A stretch of DNA of 64,000 nucleotides, taken from a virus. The notes below the pieces were generated by a model, which was not told the origin of the DNA, did no database searches, and saw only the letters and a list, made by a program, of their open reading frames with translations. Position numbers and translations under genes: made by a program. Where the stretch lies: positions 62,001 to 126,000 of the IMG/VR virus record IMGVR_UViG_3300029258_003221. The stretch is one strand, 5' to 3'. Shown piece after piece: positions 16,902 through 26,158 of this stretch; positions within the stretch are counted from its first letter, which is position 1, and each line of letters opens with the position of its first letter.

Positions 16902-17756
16902 TTACTCCTGTGTATCCTCAAAGAAACTAATGATCTCAGTTTCTTTTTCTATATATTGAGCATTTGAATATTCTGCGCAACTAGAATGGTCAGCAATCTC
17001 AACATCTTCTCTTTGTTTATACCAAAATAGATTTGCATCTATGATTTTTTGGCTCTTCAATTGTTGTGGATAAGTCCACAATCCATTAGGAAGTTTTTCT
17101 GCTGCTGACCTTTCGTTTTCAAAAGAATCATCACAACAAAATAACATTAGTTTCTTGGTTTTAAATTGTGCAGCAATTCCTATCGCTGCACAAATGGGAT
17201 TTCTGTAGTCATCAATGTGATATTTTGCTGAATAAGGTGAGCCGAAATCTTTTTGTTGAGATGGTTCGTAAAAATAAGCCTGACCATGGTAATTGTCTAA
17301 AAACTCAGGGCAAGTTCTAATAGATGACACGCATACAGGGTAGTATCTTGTTAAGGAAGGGAGATATTTGGTGCATTCACTATAAGGATTGTTGACAATG
17401 TACAAATTAATTGGTTTAGGATCTTCTCCTAAATGCAAATTCCATTTCGCTAAAGCTCCATTTGTAGCAATTACCGCTACGTCTTGAGGGATCTTTCGAA
17501 GCATTTTGCTTTTGTTTTCAAAGTCATATCCATCAGAAACAATAATGATTTTGTTGAACCAAATCTCTTCTTCATCTATGTTTTGAAGATTTCTTGATCT
17601 ATTAGAAATTTCATTTTTAAGAAGCTTTTGGTATTCTTTTTCGCTGAACATTTTGTTGATGTCAATATGTGGAACACCCTTGTTGTTGAAGTTACGCACC
17701 CAAATTCCATCAGCGTTGATATACTCGTTTCTGTCTTTGCTTTTCTTAATTCTCAT
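16902..17756 (-). CDS. MptE/DUF115-like protein, possible glycan enzyme
   Basis: The 284-residue protein contains a Rossmann-like core with KIIIVSDGYDFENK, DVAVIATNGALAKW and PINLYIVNNPYSEC, the pattern of DUF115/MptE-like proteins, a family that includes pterin diphosphokinases and glycan-modifying Maf-type proteins. A later Asp-rich strand (KLMLFCCDDSFEN) fits the same fold. With glycosyltransferases nearby, a role in sugar transfer or glycan assembly is plausible but inferred. Its start overlaps the GIY-YIG gene's stop by 4 bp. Confidence 0.55.
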   Translation of the reverse strand: MRIKKSKDRNEYINADGIWVRNFNNKGVPHIDINKMFSEKEYQKLLKNEISNRSRNLQNIDEEEIWFNKIIIVSDGYDFENKSKMLRKIPQDVAVIATNGALAKWNLHLGEDPKPINLYIVNNPYSECTKYLPSLTRYYPVCVSSIRTCPEFLDNYHGQAYFYEPSQQKDFGSPYSAKYHIDDYRNPICAAIGIAAQFKTKKLMLFCCDDSFENERSAAEKLPNGLWTYPQQLKSQKIIDANLFWYKQREDVEIADHSSCAEYSNAQYIEKETEIISFFEDTQE

Positions 17757-18718
17757 TCTTGTCTTTTCTTAAGTTGAAGTCTAATAGTGGATTTTGGAAT
17801 TCCCGTAACTTTAAATATTTCTGTAATGCTTTTTCCGCTATCAAATAGATCATAAATTTTTTGTCGATCAGCGTCTGTTATTTTTCTTCTCTTTTCACCT
17901 TTTCTTTTTCTAACAAATTTTTGAGTAATTCCATTTTGATGAAGTGCAAAACGACTTACTCCTACTTCTTTTTCGATATCTTCCCAATACATCCCTTTTT
18001 CCCGAAGTAGCTTAACCTTTTCAACTATTTCAGGAGTTACTGTTCGGTATGTTTCACGATTAACATTCCCGCCATATTTGTCATCGGCAATTTTAATTCC
18101 TGCTCTGGTTAATTGAGTTTCACTTACGCCAACTGCCTCAGAAATTTCGTTCCATGTCATTCCTTGCTCTCTAAGATTAACCGCTTTTTGTTTTGCCTTT
18201 TTAGTGAGTTTGACAATCTTTCCTTTGCCTTCGTTTTTGTGAAGACCGTTGTGTTCGAGATGTTTGTACACAGCATTTCTACTAACCCCCAACTTTTTTG
18301 CTATTGTGTTTTTGCCAACACCATTTTTTGCCAACTCAATAATTTCTTTGTCTTGTCCTGCCATGCAAATACTAGAACGTTTCCTTCTTGTTTCTTCACT
18401 GTAAACTGGCCTGCCCTCCACATAACGTACAAGATTGTAACCATGTTTTCGATTCCAAGATTTATAATGTTCTATCCAGTGTTCTTCTTTTTCTACAAGA
18501 TTAGACTCATTACATTCTTCTAGGATTTGAAAATCAAAGTTTTTTTCTCCATATTTGTTCCAAGCGTGTTGAAGGTGAGTGTTGTAATGTTCCCCTTTTT
18601 TTAATTGAGGAATATGGTTACTTCTCCACCTGTATTTTATTTGCTTAGAAGACCCTATGTAACGCTTTCCATTTGTCTTATTGATGATGGCATAGATGCC
18701 GCTAATTTTCTTTTTCAT
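17753..18718 (-). CDS. GIY-YIG homing endonuclease with repeated DNA-binding HTH modules
   Basis: The N-terminal nuclease (about 1-95) shows GIYAIIN and KRYIGSS (the GIY and YIG motifs), the catalytic Arg in YRWRSNH, and Glu in EEHWIEHY. The remaining 220 residues hold successive helix-turn-helix-like modules (IAKKLGVSRNAVYKHL, ISEAVGVSETQLTR, IEKEVGVSRFALHQNG, IFKVTGIPKSTIRLQL) for site recognition. Such free-standing genes spread by cutting cognate DNA in mixed infections. It is inserted just before the DUF115-like gene, with only a 4-bp overlap. Catalytic motifs look intact. Confidence 0.92.
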   Translation of the reverse strand: MKKKISGIYAIINKTNGKRYIGSSKQIKYRWRSNHIPQLKKGEHYNTHLQHAWNKYGEKNFDFQILEECNESNLVEKEEHWIEHYKSWNRKHGYNLVRYVEGRPVYSEETRRKRSSICMAGQDKEIIELAKNGVGKNTIAKKLGVSRNAVYKHLEHNGLHKNEGKGKIVKLTKKAKQKAVNLREQGMTWNEISEAVGVSETQLTRAGIKIADDKYGGNVNRETYRTVTPEIVEKVKLLREKGMYWEDIEKEVGVSRFALHQNGITQKFVRKRKGEKRRKITDADRQKIYDLFDSGKSITEIFKVTGIPKSTIRLQLKKRQE

Positions 18719-18735
18719 ACCTTACAGTAGTAAGG
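18719..18735 (-). promoter_or_regulatory. Hairpin hiding the SD of the GIY-YIG gene
   Basis: On the minus strand CCTTAC-TACT-GTAAGG forms a perfect 6-bp stem with a 4-base loop (7 bp with a G-U pair), and its 3' arm GTAAGGT is the only SD-like sequence before the ATG, one base away. T4 homing endonuclease genes are known to carry RBS-sequestering hairpins that limit early translation; the layout here is similar. Confidence 0.6.
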
Positions 18736-18754
18736 CAACGACATTTTTGCACTT

Positions 18755-20569
18755 TTATTTATTGCACGGAACGATCATCACACATTGGTTTCCATTGTCA
18801 TCTTTTGAAACCATTTCATCCATGCTTATCTTTAAGTCAATTGGACTGCCTCGATAGACCATTTCAACTGTTGGCATTTCTTCAGGGAAGATTAATGGAA
18901 TGCCAATGTCTTCTGGAATAACCAAATCAATTCCTTCAGGGAATCCCTGAACCTCAACTGTTGTAAACACATCAACTTTAATTGGATCTGGTTGTTCAAT
19001 TGGTATCTTTCCTTCAAATTCCAATTTGATTGACTGAGGGGTTTGTATTTCAACTTCAACAGGAATTGATTGCCCTTTATATACGAGTTCGATTTCATCA
19101 GGAATATCCTGTCCCACTAAATCAATTTGAGTCGGTATAGGAGATTCTGGCCCATGAATTTTGATGTCAGTTGGAATATTGGCTTCTGATGTATCAAGTT
19201 TGATGTCTTTGATCATATTCTCCAGACCTTTTGAGTCTATTTCGACTTTTGGCATTTTGTCTGGAGCTACGATTTGAATTTCTTCTGGCAAACCTACCGT
19301 TTCATATTCAATTTTGGATGTTTGTTGAGCTTCAAAAATGTCTGCAAACTCTTCACCAAATTCGCTTGCCTCAAAGTCATTGCTGGAAAACATACGAGGA
19401 GTTTCTACTGGTCGTACCATTGTCATTTGAACTTCCATCTGAGGAATTGACGCTGGATCAATTTGCAGCATAGGAAATTCAATATCATCGACATTCAAAG
19501 AAATTTGCGATTCCGGTGGAATAATCACAATCGTTGGTGGGATCGGTGGATCAATCACAATTGTTGGTGGAATTGGTGGATCAACTACAATAATAGAAGG
19601 AATTCCAGTAACAATAATCTGACTTGGGATATCTCCGGGAATGTCAGTGGTGATTTGATCTGGAATATTGATGTCTCCGATAGAGATGTTTACCCCTTCT
19701 GTTACATCAGCACAAGGCAATACAATTGGTGGAATTTGAATTTCTGGCTCAGGCACATCACATGGAACAAAAGTGAAATCTGGAACAAGGACAGGGTCTG
19801 GAAATGGAACTTCAAATTCATCATCAATAGGAGGTGGCGGTTCTGCTGGATTGTCTCTTTCAATTGGTGTTTGAATGATCTGACACTTGTCATTTGAGAC
19901 TGTTACCACTGGATCAATAGTGGCATTGATGGCATAAGTGTGCGTTCCAGATAATTCTGTTGTTGTAAATTCTCCATCGCCAAAATCGAGTCTAAAAGAC
20001 GTTGAAAGAGTTGTTGCACTGATTTCAACAATGTATGTCGCTAAAACACCTGCTTCATTGTCAATTTCAGTTGTGTTGAATGTGAAGTTGACATCTGGAC
20101 AGGAAAAGTCATCAAATATGATTGCCAGTTCTTCAAGGTTTCTAATCCGCCAATCAAGTGTTCTTTGTCGTTCATCAAAATTGATTCCTGTAAAATCCTC
20201 CATTTTCAGGATGGAGTCTACCAACTGATTGTGATGTTCAGCTACAACATAACTTCTAACCCAAGTTCCTTTCCTGTTCCATTTAGATGGACTGCCGCCT
20301 AATTCTCTGGCACAATCTTTGAGCTTATAGACCTTTCCATCAGAGTTCTTTTCAACTGAATCGTAATAAAACAATTCTCCATTGATGTTGCCAAAGCCAT
20401 TATCGGCCCAAATTTCAGGCTTGTCTGATTTGACAGGTATAATTTCAATTTCCTGAGACCATGCCGGATTTTCTACGCATATCTTTGTCTCTGTAGTGTT
20501 GTAGACAAGATACAAAGTTGAATCATCGTCAATTGCTTTTGGATATAATGGTACAGGAGGAAAAGCCAT
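18755..20569 (-). CDS. Tail appendage protein with PKD domain and fibrous proline-rich C-terminus
   Basis: 604 residues. The N-terminal domain (YPKAIDDDSTLYLVYN, then VVAEHHNQLVDSILKMEDF about residue 110-130) is shared with the two genes upstream. A PKD-like beta-sandwich follows (FRLDFGDGEFTTTELSGTHTY). The last 350 residues are made of short beta/proline repeats (PPIPPTIVID, IPDEIELV, IPVEVEI) expected to form an extended fibre. It starts one base after the TGA of the upstream gene, indicating coupled translation. A likely role is host attachment as a tail fibre or baseplate appendage; an upstream in-frame GTG was not chosen. Confidence 0.65.
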   Translation of the reverse strand: MAFPPVPLYPKAIDDDSTLYLVYNTTETKICVENPAWSQEIEIIPVKSDKPEIWADNGFGNINGELFYYDSVEKNSDGKVYKLKDCARELGGSPSKWNRKGTWVRSYVVAEHHNQLVDSILKMEDFTGINFDERQRTLDWRIRNLEELAIIFDDFSCPDVNFTFNTTEIDNEAGVLATYIVEISATTLSTSFRLDFGDGEFTTTELSGTHTYAINATIDPVVTVSNDKCQIIQTPIERDNPAEPPPPIDDEFEVPFPDPVLVPDFTFVPCDVPEPEIQIPPIVLPCADVTEGVNISIGDINIPDQITTDIPGDIPSQIIVTGIPSIIVVDPPIPPTIVIDPPIPPTIVIIPPESQISLNVDDIEFPMLQIDPASIPQMEVQMTMVRPVETPRMFSSNDFEASEFGEEFADIFEAQQTSKIEYETVGLPEEIQIVAPDKMPKVEIDSKGLENMIKDIKLDTSEANIPTDIKIHGPESPIPTQIDLVGQDIPDEIELVYKGQSIPVEVEIQTPQSIKLEFEGKIPIEQPDPIKVDVFTTVEVQGFPEGIDLVIPEDIGIPLIFPEEMPTVEMVYRGSPIDLKISMDEMVSKDDNGNQCVMIVPCNK

Positions 20570-20570
20570 A

Positions 20571-22859
20571 TCAATAAACACTCATAATAAATTGAGTTCC
20601 TTCAGGACGACTGCCCAGTGAAGAGAACGTTAAATCAATCTCACTAAACTTCAGAAAAGCTTCAGCACTGTAATCAAATGAAATGTATGCTCTACGATCA
20701 CCATCTGAGTCCAGCAATAAAGTGTTTGCTGGATCATCAAAGCCAGCTACTGTCGTGTCCTGAAGACTTCGATAAAGAACAGAATTCACGCCCGGACCAC
20801 CAGTACTCCAAGTCTCTGCACTATTGTTCCAAGCTGAAATTGAACCAGAGTTATTTATGAAGTAGATACCGGAAATCAAATCTGTGAATTCGCCCTCTTC
20901 TTTGGTCGGTCCTTGAATGTCCTGAAGCTTTCTAAATGTTTGAACTGTAGAGCCCAAAGTCCCTTCTGTTCTGTAAAAACTCTTCAGCCTAAAGAATGGT
21001 CCCACTCCGTCATTTCTACAGAAATAACCAGTGTTGTCCTGAGACGCAGAGCGATATGTGCTGAAGTGTCCGTAAGTTGAAACTCCATCATCGTCATAAG
21101 CCGATGGATTTTGTTTCAGCTCCGTTGCCCCACTTAGAAGATCGCTATCAGTTAAAGTGTCTGTTGTTACACTCAAAGAGGTTAAATTGACAGATTGACT
21201 AACTAAATTTGTTGGCGAAACACTTGGTGCAATAGCATCCGTTGTTCCTCCAAAAGCGAAATAAAGCTGTTGGTTAGAGTTAAAACTAACCCAGTTCCAT
21301 GGTCTTGAAATAGGGGACCGAGAAATATAAGTGCCACCAAATCCTTCGAATTCAGTAACTGTAATTTCTTCATCTGAAGCTGAGTCTGATCCAGATCTAC
21401 CAGAAGCCCAATACAAAAGAACACTTCCTTGTTTCCCGGAAGCAGTTGAGCCTCTCTGGGCATAGCCAGCATTCTTTCTGAACTCCTGCTTTTGCTTAGT
21501 TTCTTCTGCTACTCCATCCAAGAAAGAATCATCACGAGTTAATGTCAAAGTCGGAACAGTGGTTGTTTTGAAAGTTTCACTAATCAATCCATATTCATAG
21601 TGTCTTGTTGTTACAGAATCTGTATAGATCCACATCCACAGGTTCGTGTTTTCGATGATGTCTATCGAATCTTCATACGTTGTAATTCTGTAAGCTCCAA
21701 ATTCAGTATCTACTCTGAGCTTCAAATCGTAAATTCCACCAATGCTAAACAAAGCTTTTGTGAGTCTGCTGTTTTCGTGTTGTAGGTCATCGCTGATTCC
21801 CCAAATGTAACTCGTGATAGGATCAATGGCATTTCCGCTTTCATTTAAAGCTTCTCCTCCAAAGCTGATATTTGGAGTTGCTGCATTCTCACCTTCTGGC
21901 ACTTCGATATTGATGATTTCATTGATTGGAGATCTGATTTTGGGTGGAGTAGTAAAAGGCCCATCAGAAGGCACACCAGCTTCTTGAGATTGACTTGCTG
22001 TAATTGGAGTGTATCTGATAACGGCTTCATCTGGAGCTGTGACACGAGCTTTGATTAAATCTTCAAAGACCACAGTGTCTTCTCCAAAGTCGTTAGAAGC
22101 AGTTAATTTAACGGTGTACAAGCCCGGTGAATTGTAAGTTTTTTCAATTGAACCACCATCTTCATCCAAGACAAGAAAATTTTCATATCCATCTGGGACT
22201 TCATCTGTAGCACTGATGATAGAAACAAGAGATACAACAGAAGTGTCATTGTCTCCGAAGTCCCAAATCAAAGTAATATTTCCTGCTGTGCCATCTGTAC
22301 CCAGCCTGAAACTCATATCTGTAAATTCAACTGTCAAGGGAACTAATCCCACTCTTTTGTTCATTCTAAACCAAGCTCTTGGACGCAGTACTAATTGTCT
22401 TAGGAAATTGATTCTTCCTTCAAGAGTTGGTCCAAAAGGCTGAGTGTCTACTGTTCCCTCAATTCCCAAAAATTCCTGAATGGCAATCAAAGCATCTTTC
22501 AGATGGTTGTGGTGACGAGCCATTACGTTTTGAGTAACATTTGTTATTCTTTTAGGCTTAATCACATCAGTGAAATTAGGAAGTATTTCTAAACCTTCAA
22601 ATTTGAAGTCTTCTTGATTTACACTTGAGTAATAGAACGATATGGCACGATCTTCTACGTCGCTACATTGTTCTGTGAGCGTTATAATTCCAGTTTCGGG
22701 AAAACGACTTAAAACTAAAGCATCTCCAGTAACTGTGATTGATGTATCTCCGGGATTATAATCTTCTGCCAAAGTCATTCTAAGACCATCATGAACAACA
22801 AAAAGATTGTCATCGGTATCGAATGCTTCTGGGTAGTTTGAGCTTGTGGGGACCGCCAT
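20571..22859 (-). CDS. Tail appendage protein with PKD domain, 762 aa
   Basis: It has the same N-terminal module as its neighbours (NYPEAFDTDDNLFVVHDG) and the same helical signature (VMARHHNHLKDALIAIQEFL). A PKD domain follows (LIWDFGDNDTS to PGLYTVKLTASNDFGEDT). The C-terminal 450 residues are Ser/Thr/Gly-rich, beta-prone and contain few repeats; they resemble receptor-binding tips but I recognise no family. AGGAGAT precedes the ATG. Probably a distal tail or adhesin protein. Confidence 0.65.
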   Translation of the reverse strand: MAVPTSSNYPEAFDTDDNLFVVHDGLRMTLAEDYNPGDTSITVTGDALVLSRFPETGIITLTEQCSDVEDRAISFYYSSVNQEDFKFEGLEILPNFTDVIKPKRITNVTQNVMARHHNHLKDALIAIQEFLGIEGTVDTQPFGPTLEGRINFLRQLVLRPRAWFRMNKRVGLVPLTVEFTDMSFRLGTDGTAGNITLIWDFGDNDTSVVSLVSIISATDEVPDGYENFLVLDEDGGSIEKTYNSPGLYTVKLTASNDFGEDTVVFEDLIKARVTAPDEAVIRYTPITASQSQEAGVPSDGPFTTPPKIRSPINEIINIEVPEGENAATPNISFGGEALNESGNAIDPITSYIWGISDDLQHENSRLTKALFSIGGIYDLKLRVDTEFGAYRITTYEDSIDIIENTNLWMWIYTDSVTTRHYEYGLISETFKTTTVPTLTLTRDDSFLDGVAEETKQKQEFRKNAGYAQRGSTASGKQGSVLLYWASGRSGSDSASDEEITVTEFEGFGGTYISRSPISRPWNWVSFNSNQQLYFAFGGTTDAIAPSVSPTNLVSQSVNLTSLSVTTDTLTDSDLLSGATELKQNPSAYDDDGVSTYGHFSTYRSASQDNTGYFCRNDGVGPFFRLKSFYRTEGTLGSTVQTFRKLQDIQGPTKEEGEFTDLISGIYFINNSGSISAWNNSAETWSTGGPGVNSVLYRSLQDTTVAGFDDPANTLLLDSDGDRRAYISFDYSAEAFLKFSEIDLTFSSLGSRPEGTQFIMSVY

Positions 22860-22869
22860 TTATAATCTC

Positions 22870-23910
22870 CTACAACACCGTCAAAAGATCGGTAAGTTCT
22901 ACTTTCTTTAATCGACCATCACTGAAAATAACCAACAGGGTTACAGTGTATTCACCCGGATTGGTAAAGATGTGAGACGTTTCATGTATGTCTGCATCTT
23001 CCTGAGTCTCACTTTCTCCGTCTCCAAAAACCCAGTTTCTTTGAACGATTTCACCATCAGTCTGATCTACAAAAACAAACTCTTTTGGAGAAGTAGGTGT
23101 TCCAGCAGCGGTTAATTCTGAGGCTGTTTTGACAGAGTAGGGGCTGCTGGTGCTTTCAACATAAAAGAATGGAATTGATTCATCATTATTTACTTCTATG
23201 TATTCAGTTTTTGTAGCTACACCCTGAGCACCAGTTGAGGTAATAACATTGAGTTTAACGGTGTATTTACCTTCTGTGTTATATTGATGAGTAGGACTGC
23301 GTTCTAGTGAAGTGCTTCCATCGCCAAAGTCCCAAAGATAACGAACAGCATGTCCTGTTGAAAAGTTTTGAAAACGAACTTTCATGGGAGCTGGTCCTTT
23401 GATTGGAAAAGCTCTGAATTGAGGTTTTGGTGCCAAGAATCTAACTTCCTGAGCTTTCAAAATTCCATTAAGAGACTCAGCTTCTGGGTTTTCTTCTAGG
23501 CCCGCATTGGTCTGCATGTTGATAATTGCATCTTTGATAGCATTATGATGTTCAGCAACAACTGAATTTGTGACAAAGTTCTCCTGACCAGCCCACATAT
23601 TTTGTCGTGAGCCCGCAAATCCTCTTTTGAGATTTTGGAAAGTGTGTGCTGTTTTCTTCTCATAAACTATGAGTTCAAAAGCTCCATCACCTTCTGGTGC
23701 ACCGCCAATTCTAATTTGACCTTTTTCAGGAAACCCTTCAGTTGATTCCACAACTACAATTTTGCCATTATATGGCAATGTTTGTTTTAATATGGTTTTA
23801 GAGTTATTTGTTGCTTCCCAGAGTGTCTCTTTGTCATCCAAAGCTTCTGGGAACAAAGATAGATCACCTGTGACGTAATCGTCATCTAAAGATGAAATTT
23901 TATCAATCAT
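22870..23910 (-). CDS. Tail appendage protein with two PKD domains, 346 aa
   Basis: The shortest of three paralogues: LFPEALDDKETLWEATNNS, then VVAEHHNAIKDAIINMQTNA, then two PKD modules (YLWDFGDGSTSLERS to YTVKLNVITS, and NWVFGDGESE to EYTVTLLV). It lacks the long C-terminal part of the other two and may be a connector. ATGA overlap with the upstream coiled-coil gene. Confidence 0.65.
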   Translation of the reverse strand: MIDKISSLDDDYVTGDLSLFPEALDDKETLWEATNNSKTILKQTLPYNGKIVVVESTEGFPEKGQIRIGGAPEGDGAFELIVYEKKTAHTFQNLKRGFAGSRQNMWAGQENFVTNSVVAEHHNAIKDAIINMQTNAGLEENPEAESLNGILKAQEVRFLAPKPQFRAFPIKGPAPMKVRFQNFSTGHAVRYLWDFGDGSTSLERSPTHQYNTEGKYTVKLNVITSTGAQGVATKTEYIEVNNDESIPFFYVESTSSPYSVKTASELTAAGTPTSPKEFVFVDQTDGEIVQRNWVFGDGESETQEDADIHETSHIFTNPGEYTVTLLVIFSDGRLKKVELTDLLTVL

Positions 23911-24647
23911 TTTTTATTCACCCTGCCTTGTGCTCTTCCTTCCAATTTGACCTTCGGCTTTAATTTCTCAAGCGCCTTTTCATTGTTTTCTATCATGCTG
24001 TGTTGTACTTTTTGTAACATAACAGAAAGGTGCTTTTTGACAGGTGAATTGTCATTTAACGCCATGATTGTTTTAACAAGTTCAGGATCAAGAGGTTTGC
24101 GAAGTAAAATTCTAAGATTGAATTCTTCAAGCAATTTTTCATTCCAATACTCAGCTTGTGCTTCAGAATCGTCCATTGGCTTTAATTTTTCAATCTTTTC
24201 TAATTCCTCAAACGCAGATAGAAAATATGCAGATTCCTCCTGAGTGAATTTGATTTTTTGCTTCACCTTTTCTGTGGATTCCTCTAAGTGTTTCTTTTCA
24301 CGTTCGAGCTTTCTCTTATTTATCTCAGCTTCCTTAATATTTAAAGGATCAAGGGATGTCTGATGCTCAAATACAGAATTTGATAGCTTTCCATTGATAA
24401 TACGATCCTGTCTTTCGATTTGAATATCCATGAGGTCCATGTTGTCAGCAGCATCTTCGAGCTGTTTTGTCAAGGATTCCACAGTTTCTTTTCTTGCTTT
24501 TAATTCTCTGACAATTTGCCAAAGTTGTCCTTGAACTGTGCATTCCTTGCCTATGATGAACTTTTTGATCTGAAAATAACTGTGTCTGTCCGGGAGTTCA
24601 GATCGTTCTAAGATTTCATCTGTTTTCGTAATAAGTTCTCTGGACAT
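23907..24647 (-). CDS. Coiled-coil protein of unknown function, 246 aa
   Basis: Largely helical with heptad-like Leu/Ile spacing (about 45-150: LKARKETVESLTKQLEDAAD, ERDR-type charged runs) and a basic C-terminus (VKLEGRAQGRVNKK). AAGGAG lies six bases before the ATG; the motif TTTACTCTAATAG lies about 35 bases upstream. Position at the head of the appendage genes suggests a chaperone or adaptor for fibre assembly; this is inference. Confidence 0.5.
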   Translation of the reverse strand: MSRELITKTDEILERSELPDRHSYFQIKKFIIGKECTVQGQLWQIVRELKARKETVESLTKQLEDAADNMDLMDIQIERQDRIINGKLSNSVFEHQTSLDPLNIKEAEINKRKLEREKKHLEESTEKVKQKIKFTQEESAYFLSAFEELEKIEKLKPMDDSEAQAEYWNEKLLEEFNLRILLRKPLDPELVKTIMALNDNSPVKKHLSVMLQKVQHSMIENNEKALEKLKPKVKLEGRAQGRVNKK

Positions 24648-24705
24648 CAATTTCTCCTTGTGATATTCTTGCTTTTTCTATTAGAGTAAAAAATGGAGCA
24701 GAATT

Positions 24706-25275
24706 ATGGGTAAGTTAGATGAAGCAACAGCGTATTTGAGTGGTCCAATGGAGTTTGTGGCTGACCATGGCGTTGCTTGGAGAAGAAAATTCATCAAGCT
24801 TTCAAATGCGGCTGGATTGAACATCCACTACATTGATCCCACTAATAAACCGGGTGGGCTTGAAATGCAAATTGGGGAAGACAAAGAAACACAAGTGAGG
24901 CTACAAAACGAAGGCCGCTTCGAAAAGCTCAGGTCTTATGTCGGGGATTATAGACGCTATGACCTTCGTTTCGTAGACCTCTCAGACTTCCTTGTTGCAG
25001 TCGTCGATCCATCTGTCCCCCAATGGGGAACTGCCAACGAGGTTTATGTTGCAGAAATGCAGCACAAACCCCGCTTCTGCATAATCGAAGGAGGAATGCA
25101 TAAACTCCCTCGATGGCTATTCGATGTCTTTTCTGATGAAGAAATCTTCGAATCAGTCGAAGATGTAATCTCTCACCTTGTTAAATTAGATTCGGGCGAG
25201 ATAGATCTTGACAAACGTTGGGTGTTGGTAAGGAAGTACATTCGCCTACAGCAGGAGAATTACAAGACTTCTTGA
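24706..25275 (+). CDS. Nucleoside 2-deoxyribosyltransferase-like protein
   Basis: 189 residues with the signature of the NDT superfamily: a first strand ending in AYLSGPMEF, a WR motif, and the catalytic region DLSDFLVAVVDPSVPQWGTANEVYVAE, where Asp and the GT-x-E loop bind the nucleoside in this family. Related phage proteins act on nucleotides or nucleotide sugars; the substrate is unknown. It is a lone plus-strand gene among tail genes, and its last 95 bases overlap the convergent 320-residue gene. GGAG precedes the ATG. Confidence 0.65.
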   Translation: MGKLDEATAYLSGPMEFVADHGVAWRRKFIKLSNAAGLNIHYIDPTNKPGGLEMQIGEDKETQVRLQNEGRFEKLRSYVGDYRRYDLRFVDLSDFLVAVVDPSVPQWGTANEVYVAEMQHKPRFCIIEGGMHKLPRWLFDVFSDEEIFESVEDVISHLVKLDSGEIDLDKRWVLVRKYIRLQQENYKTS

Positions 25276-26143
25276 CAACAATTTCAAGTGAACTCCAATC
25301 AATGTCTGCTCTTTCTTCATTTGTCAATTCACTCCAATGAGGAATTTTAGTAAGGGGACATATAATCTGTCCCCAAACCTCAAACATTCCATTCGATTCA
25401 CGCAATTCAAGCTTTTCAAACTTTCGAGGCTTAGGAGTCCAAGTTACTGGACTCTGGTAATTCACATCTTTCTTTTTCTTAGGATAAAGAGTCTCTTTGT
25501 CCTCTTTTGATTCTGGGTACAAATTAAAATCAAAGTTAAAGTTGTAGTTGAGTATTTCCCCAGTCTCTGTTTTTTCAGACACACGTTCATCAATTTTTTT
25601 GATAGCCATTTGAAATTCTGGGGATTCTATGAACTCTCGTTCTTCTTTTGTTCGCTCGCAATGACTTTTGTCGCTTTTCATAATTTCTTGCCTCTTATTT
25701 CTGATTTTGTCAATTAGGTCTGAGTCTCTTTTGTCAAATGATTTATCAAAATCTGCATAGCTTATTTTGATTTCAACTTTGGAAAACTTGTTTCCAGAGC
25801 TATCAAGTTTTCCAAAGTTAACTTCTTTTACACATGCCTCATTAAGAGTCCATCTTTCTATGAGATTGTGGCAACCATCATGTGAATTTAAAACTACACG
25901 GTTGATATCATAGAGCCTCTCAGGGAGGAGAATCTCATTTAATTTTGTGCATTCTAAATTAAAATAAGTGACAGTAAGTTCCTTATCTAAAAGATTTGGT
26001 CTATTGCTTAATTGCACAAAAGCTTTGGAGCAAACACGGTTACCTTCTTGATCAAACGCTTCGAATATCCATTGAAAACTGTTTACAAATTTAATTTTAT
26101 AGTTTTCAATTTTCCATATTCCCGTAATGGGTTTTTTGTTCAT
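25181..26143 (-). CDS. Hypothetical tail-region protein, 320 aa
   Basis: No family recognised. It has a beta-rich N-terminal domain (about 1-120), a charged helical middle, and a segment NLYPESKEDKETLYPKKKK that echoes the opening motif of the appendage proteins. Near the C-terminus ICPLTKIPHWSELTNEER closely matches a sequence at the C-terminus of the spike protein (33499-35697), followed by Cys residues. AAGGAG precedes the ATG. Probably a minor tail protein. Confidence 0.5.
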   Translation of the reverse strand: MNKKPITGIWKIENYKIKFVNSFQWIFEAFDQEGNRVCSKAFVQLSNRPNLLDKELTVTYFNLECTKLNEILLPERLYDINRVVLNSHDGCHNLIERWTLNEACVKEVNFGKLDSSGNKFSKVEIKISYADFDKSFDKRDSDLIDKIRNKRQEIMKSDKSHCERTKEEREFIESPEFQMAIKKIDERVSEKTETGEILNYNFNFDFNLYPESKEDKETLYPKKKKDVNYQSPVTWTPKPRKFEKLELRESNGMFEVWGQIICPLTKIPHWSELTNEERADIDWSSLEIVVKKSCNSPAVGECTSLPTPNVCQDLSRPNLI

Positions 26144-26158
26144 TAATTCTCCTTGTGA

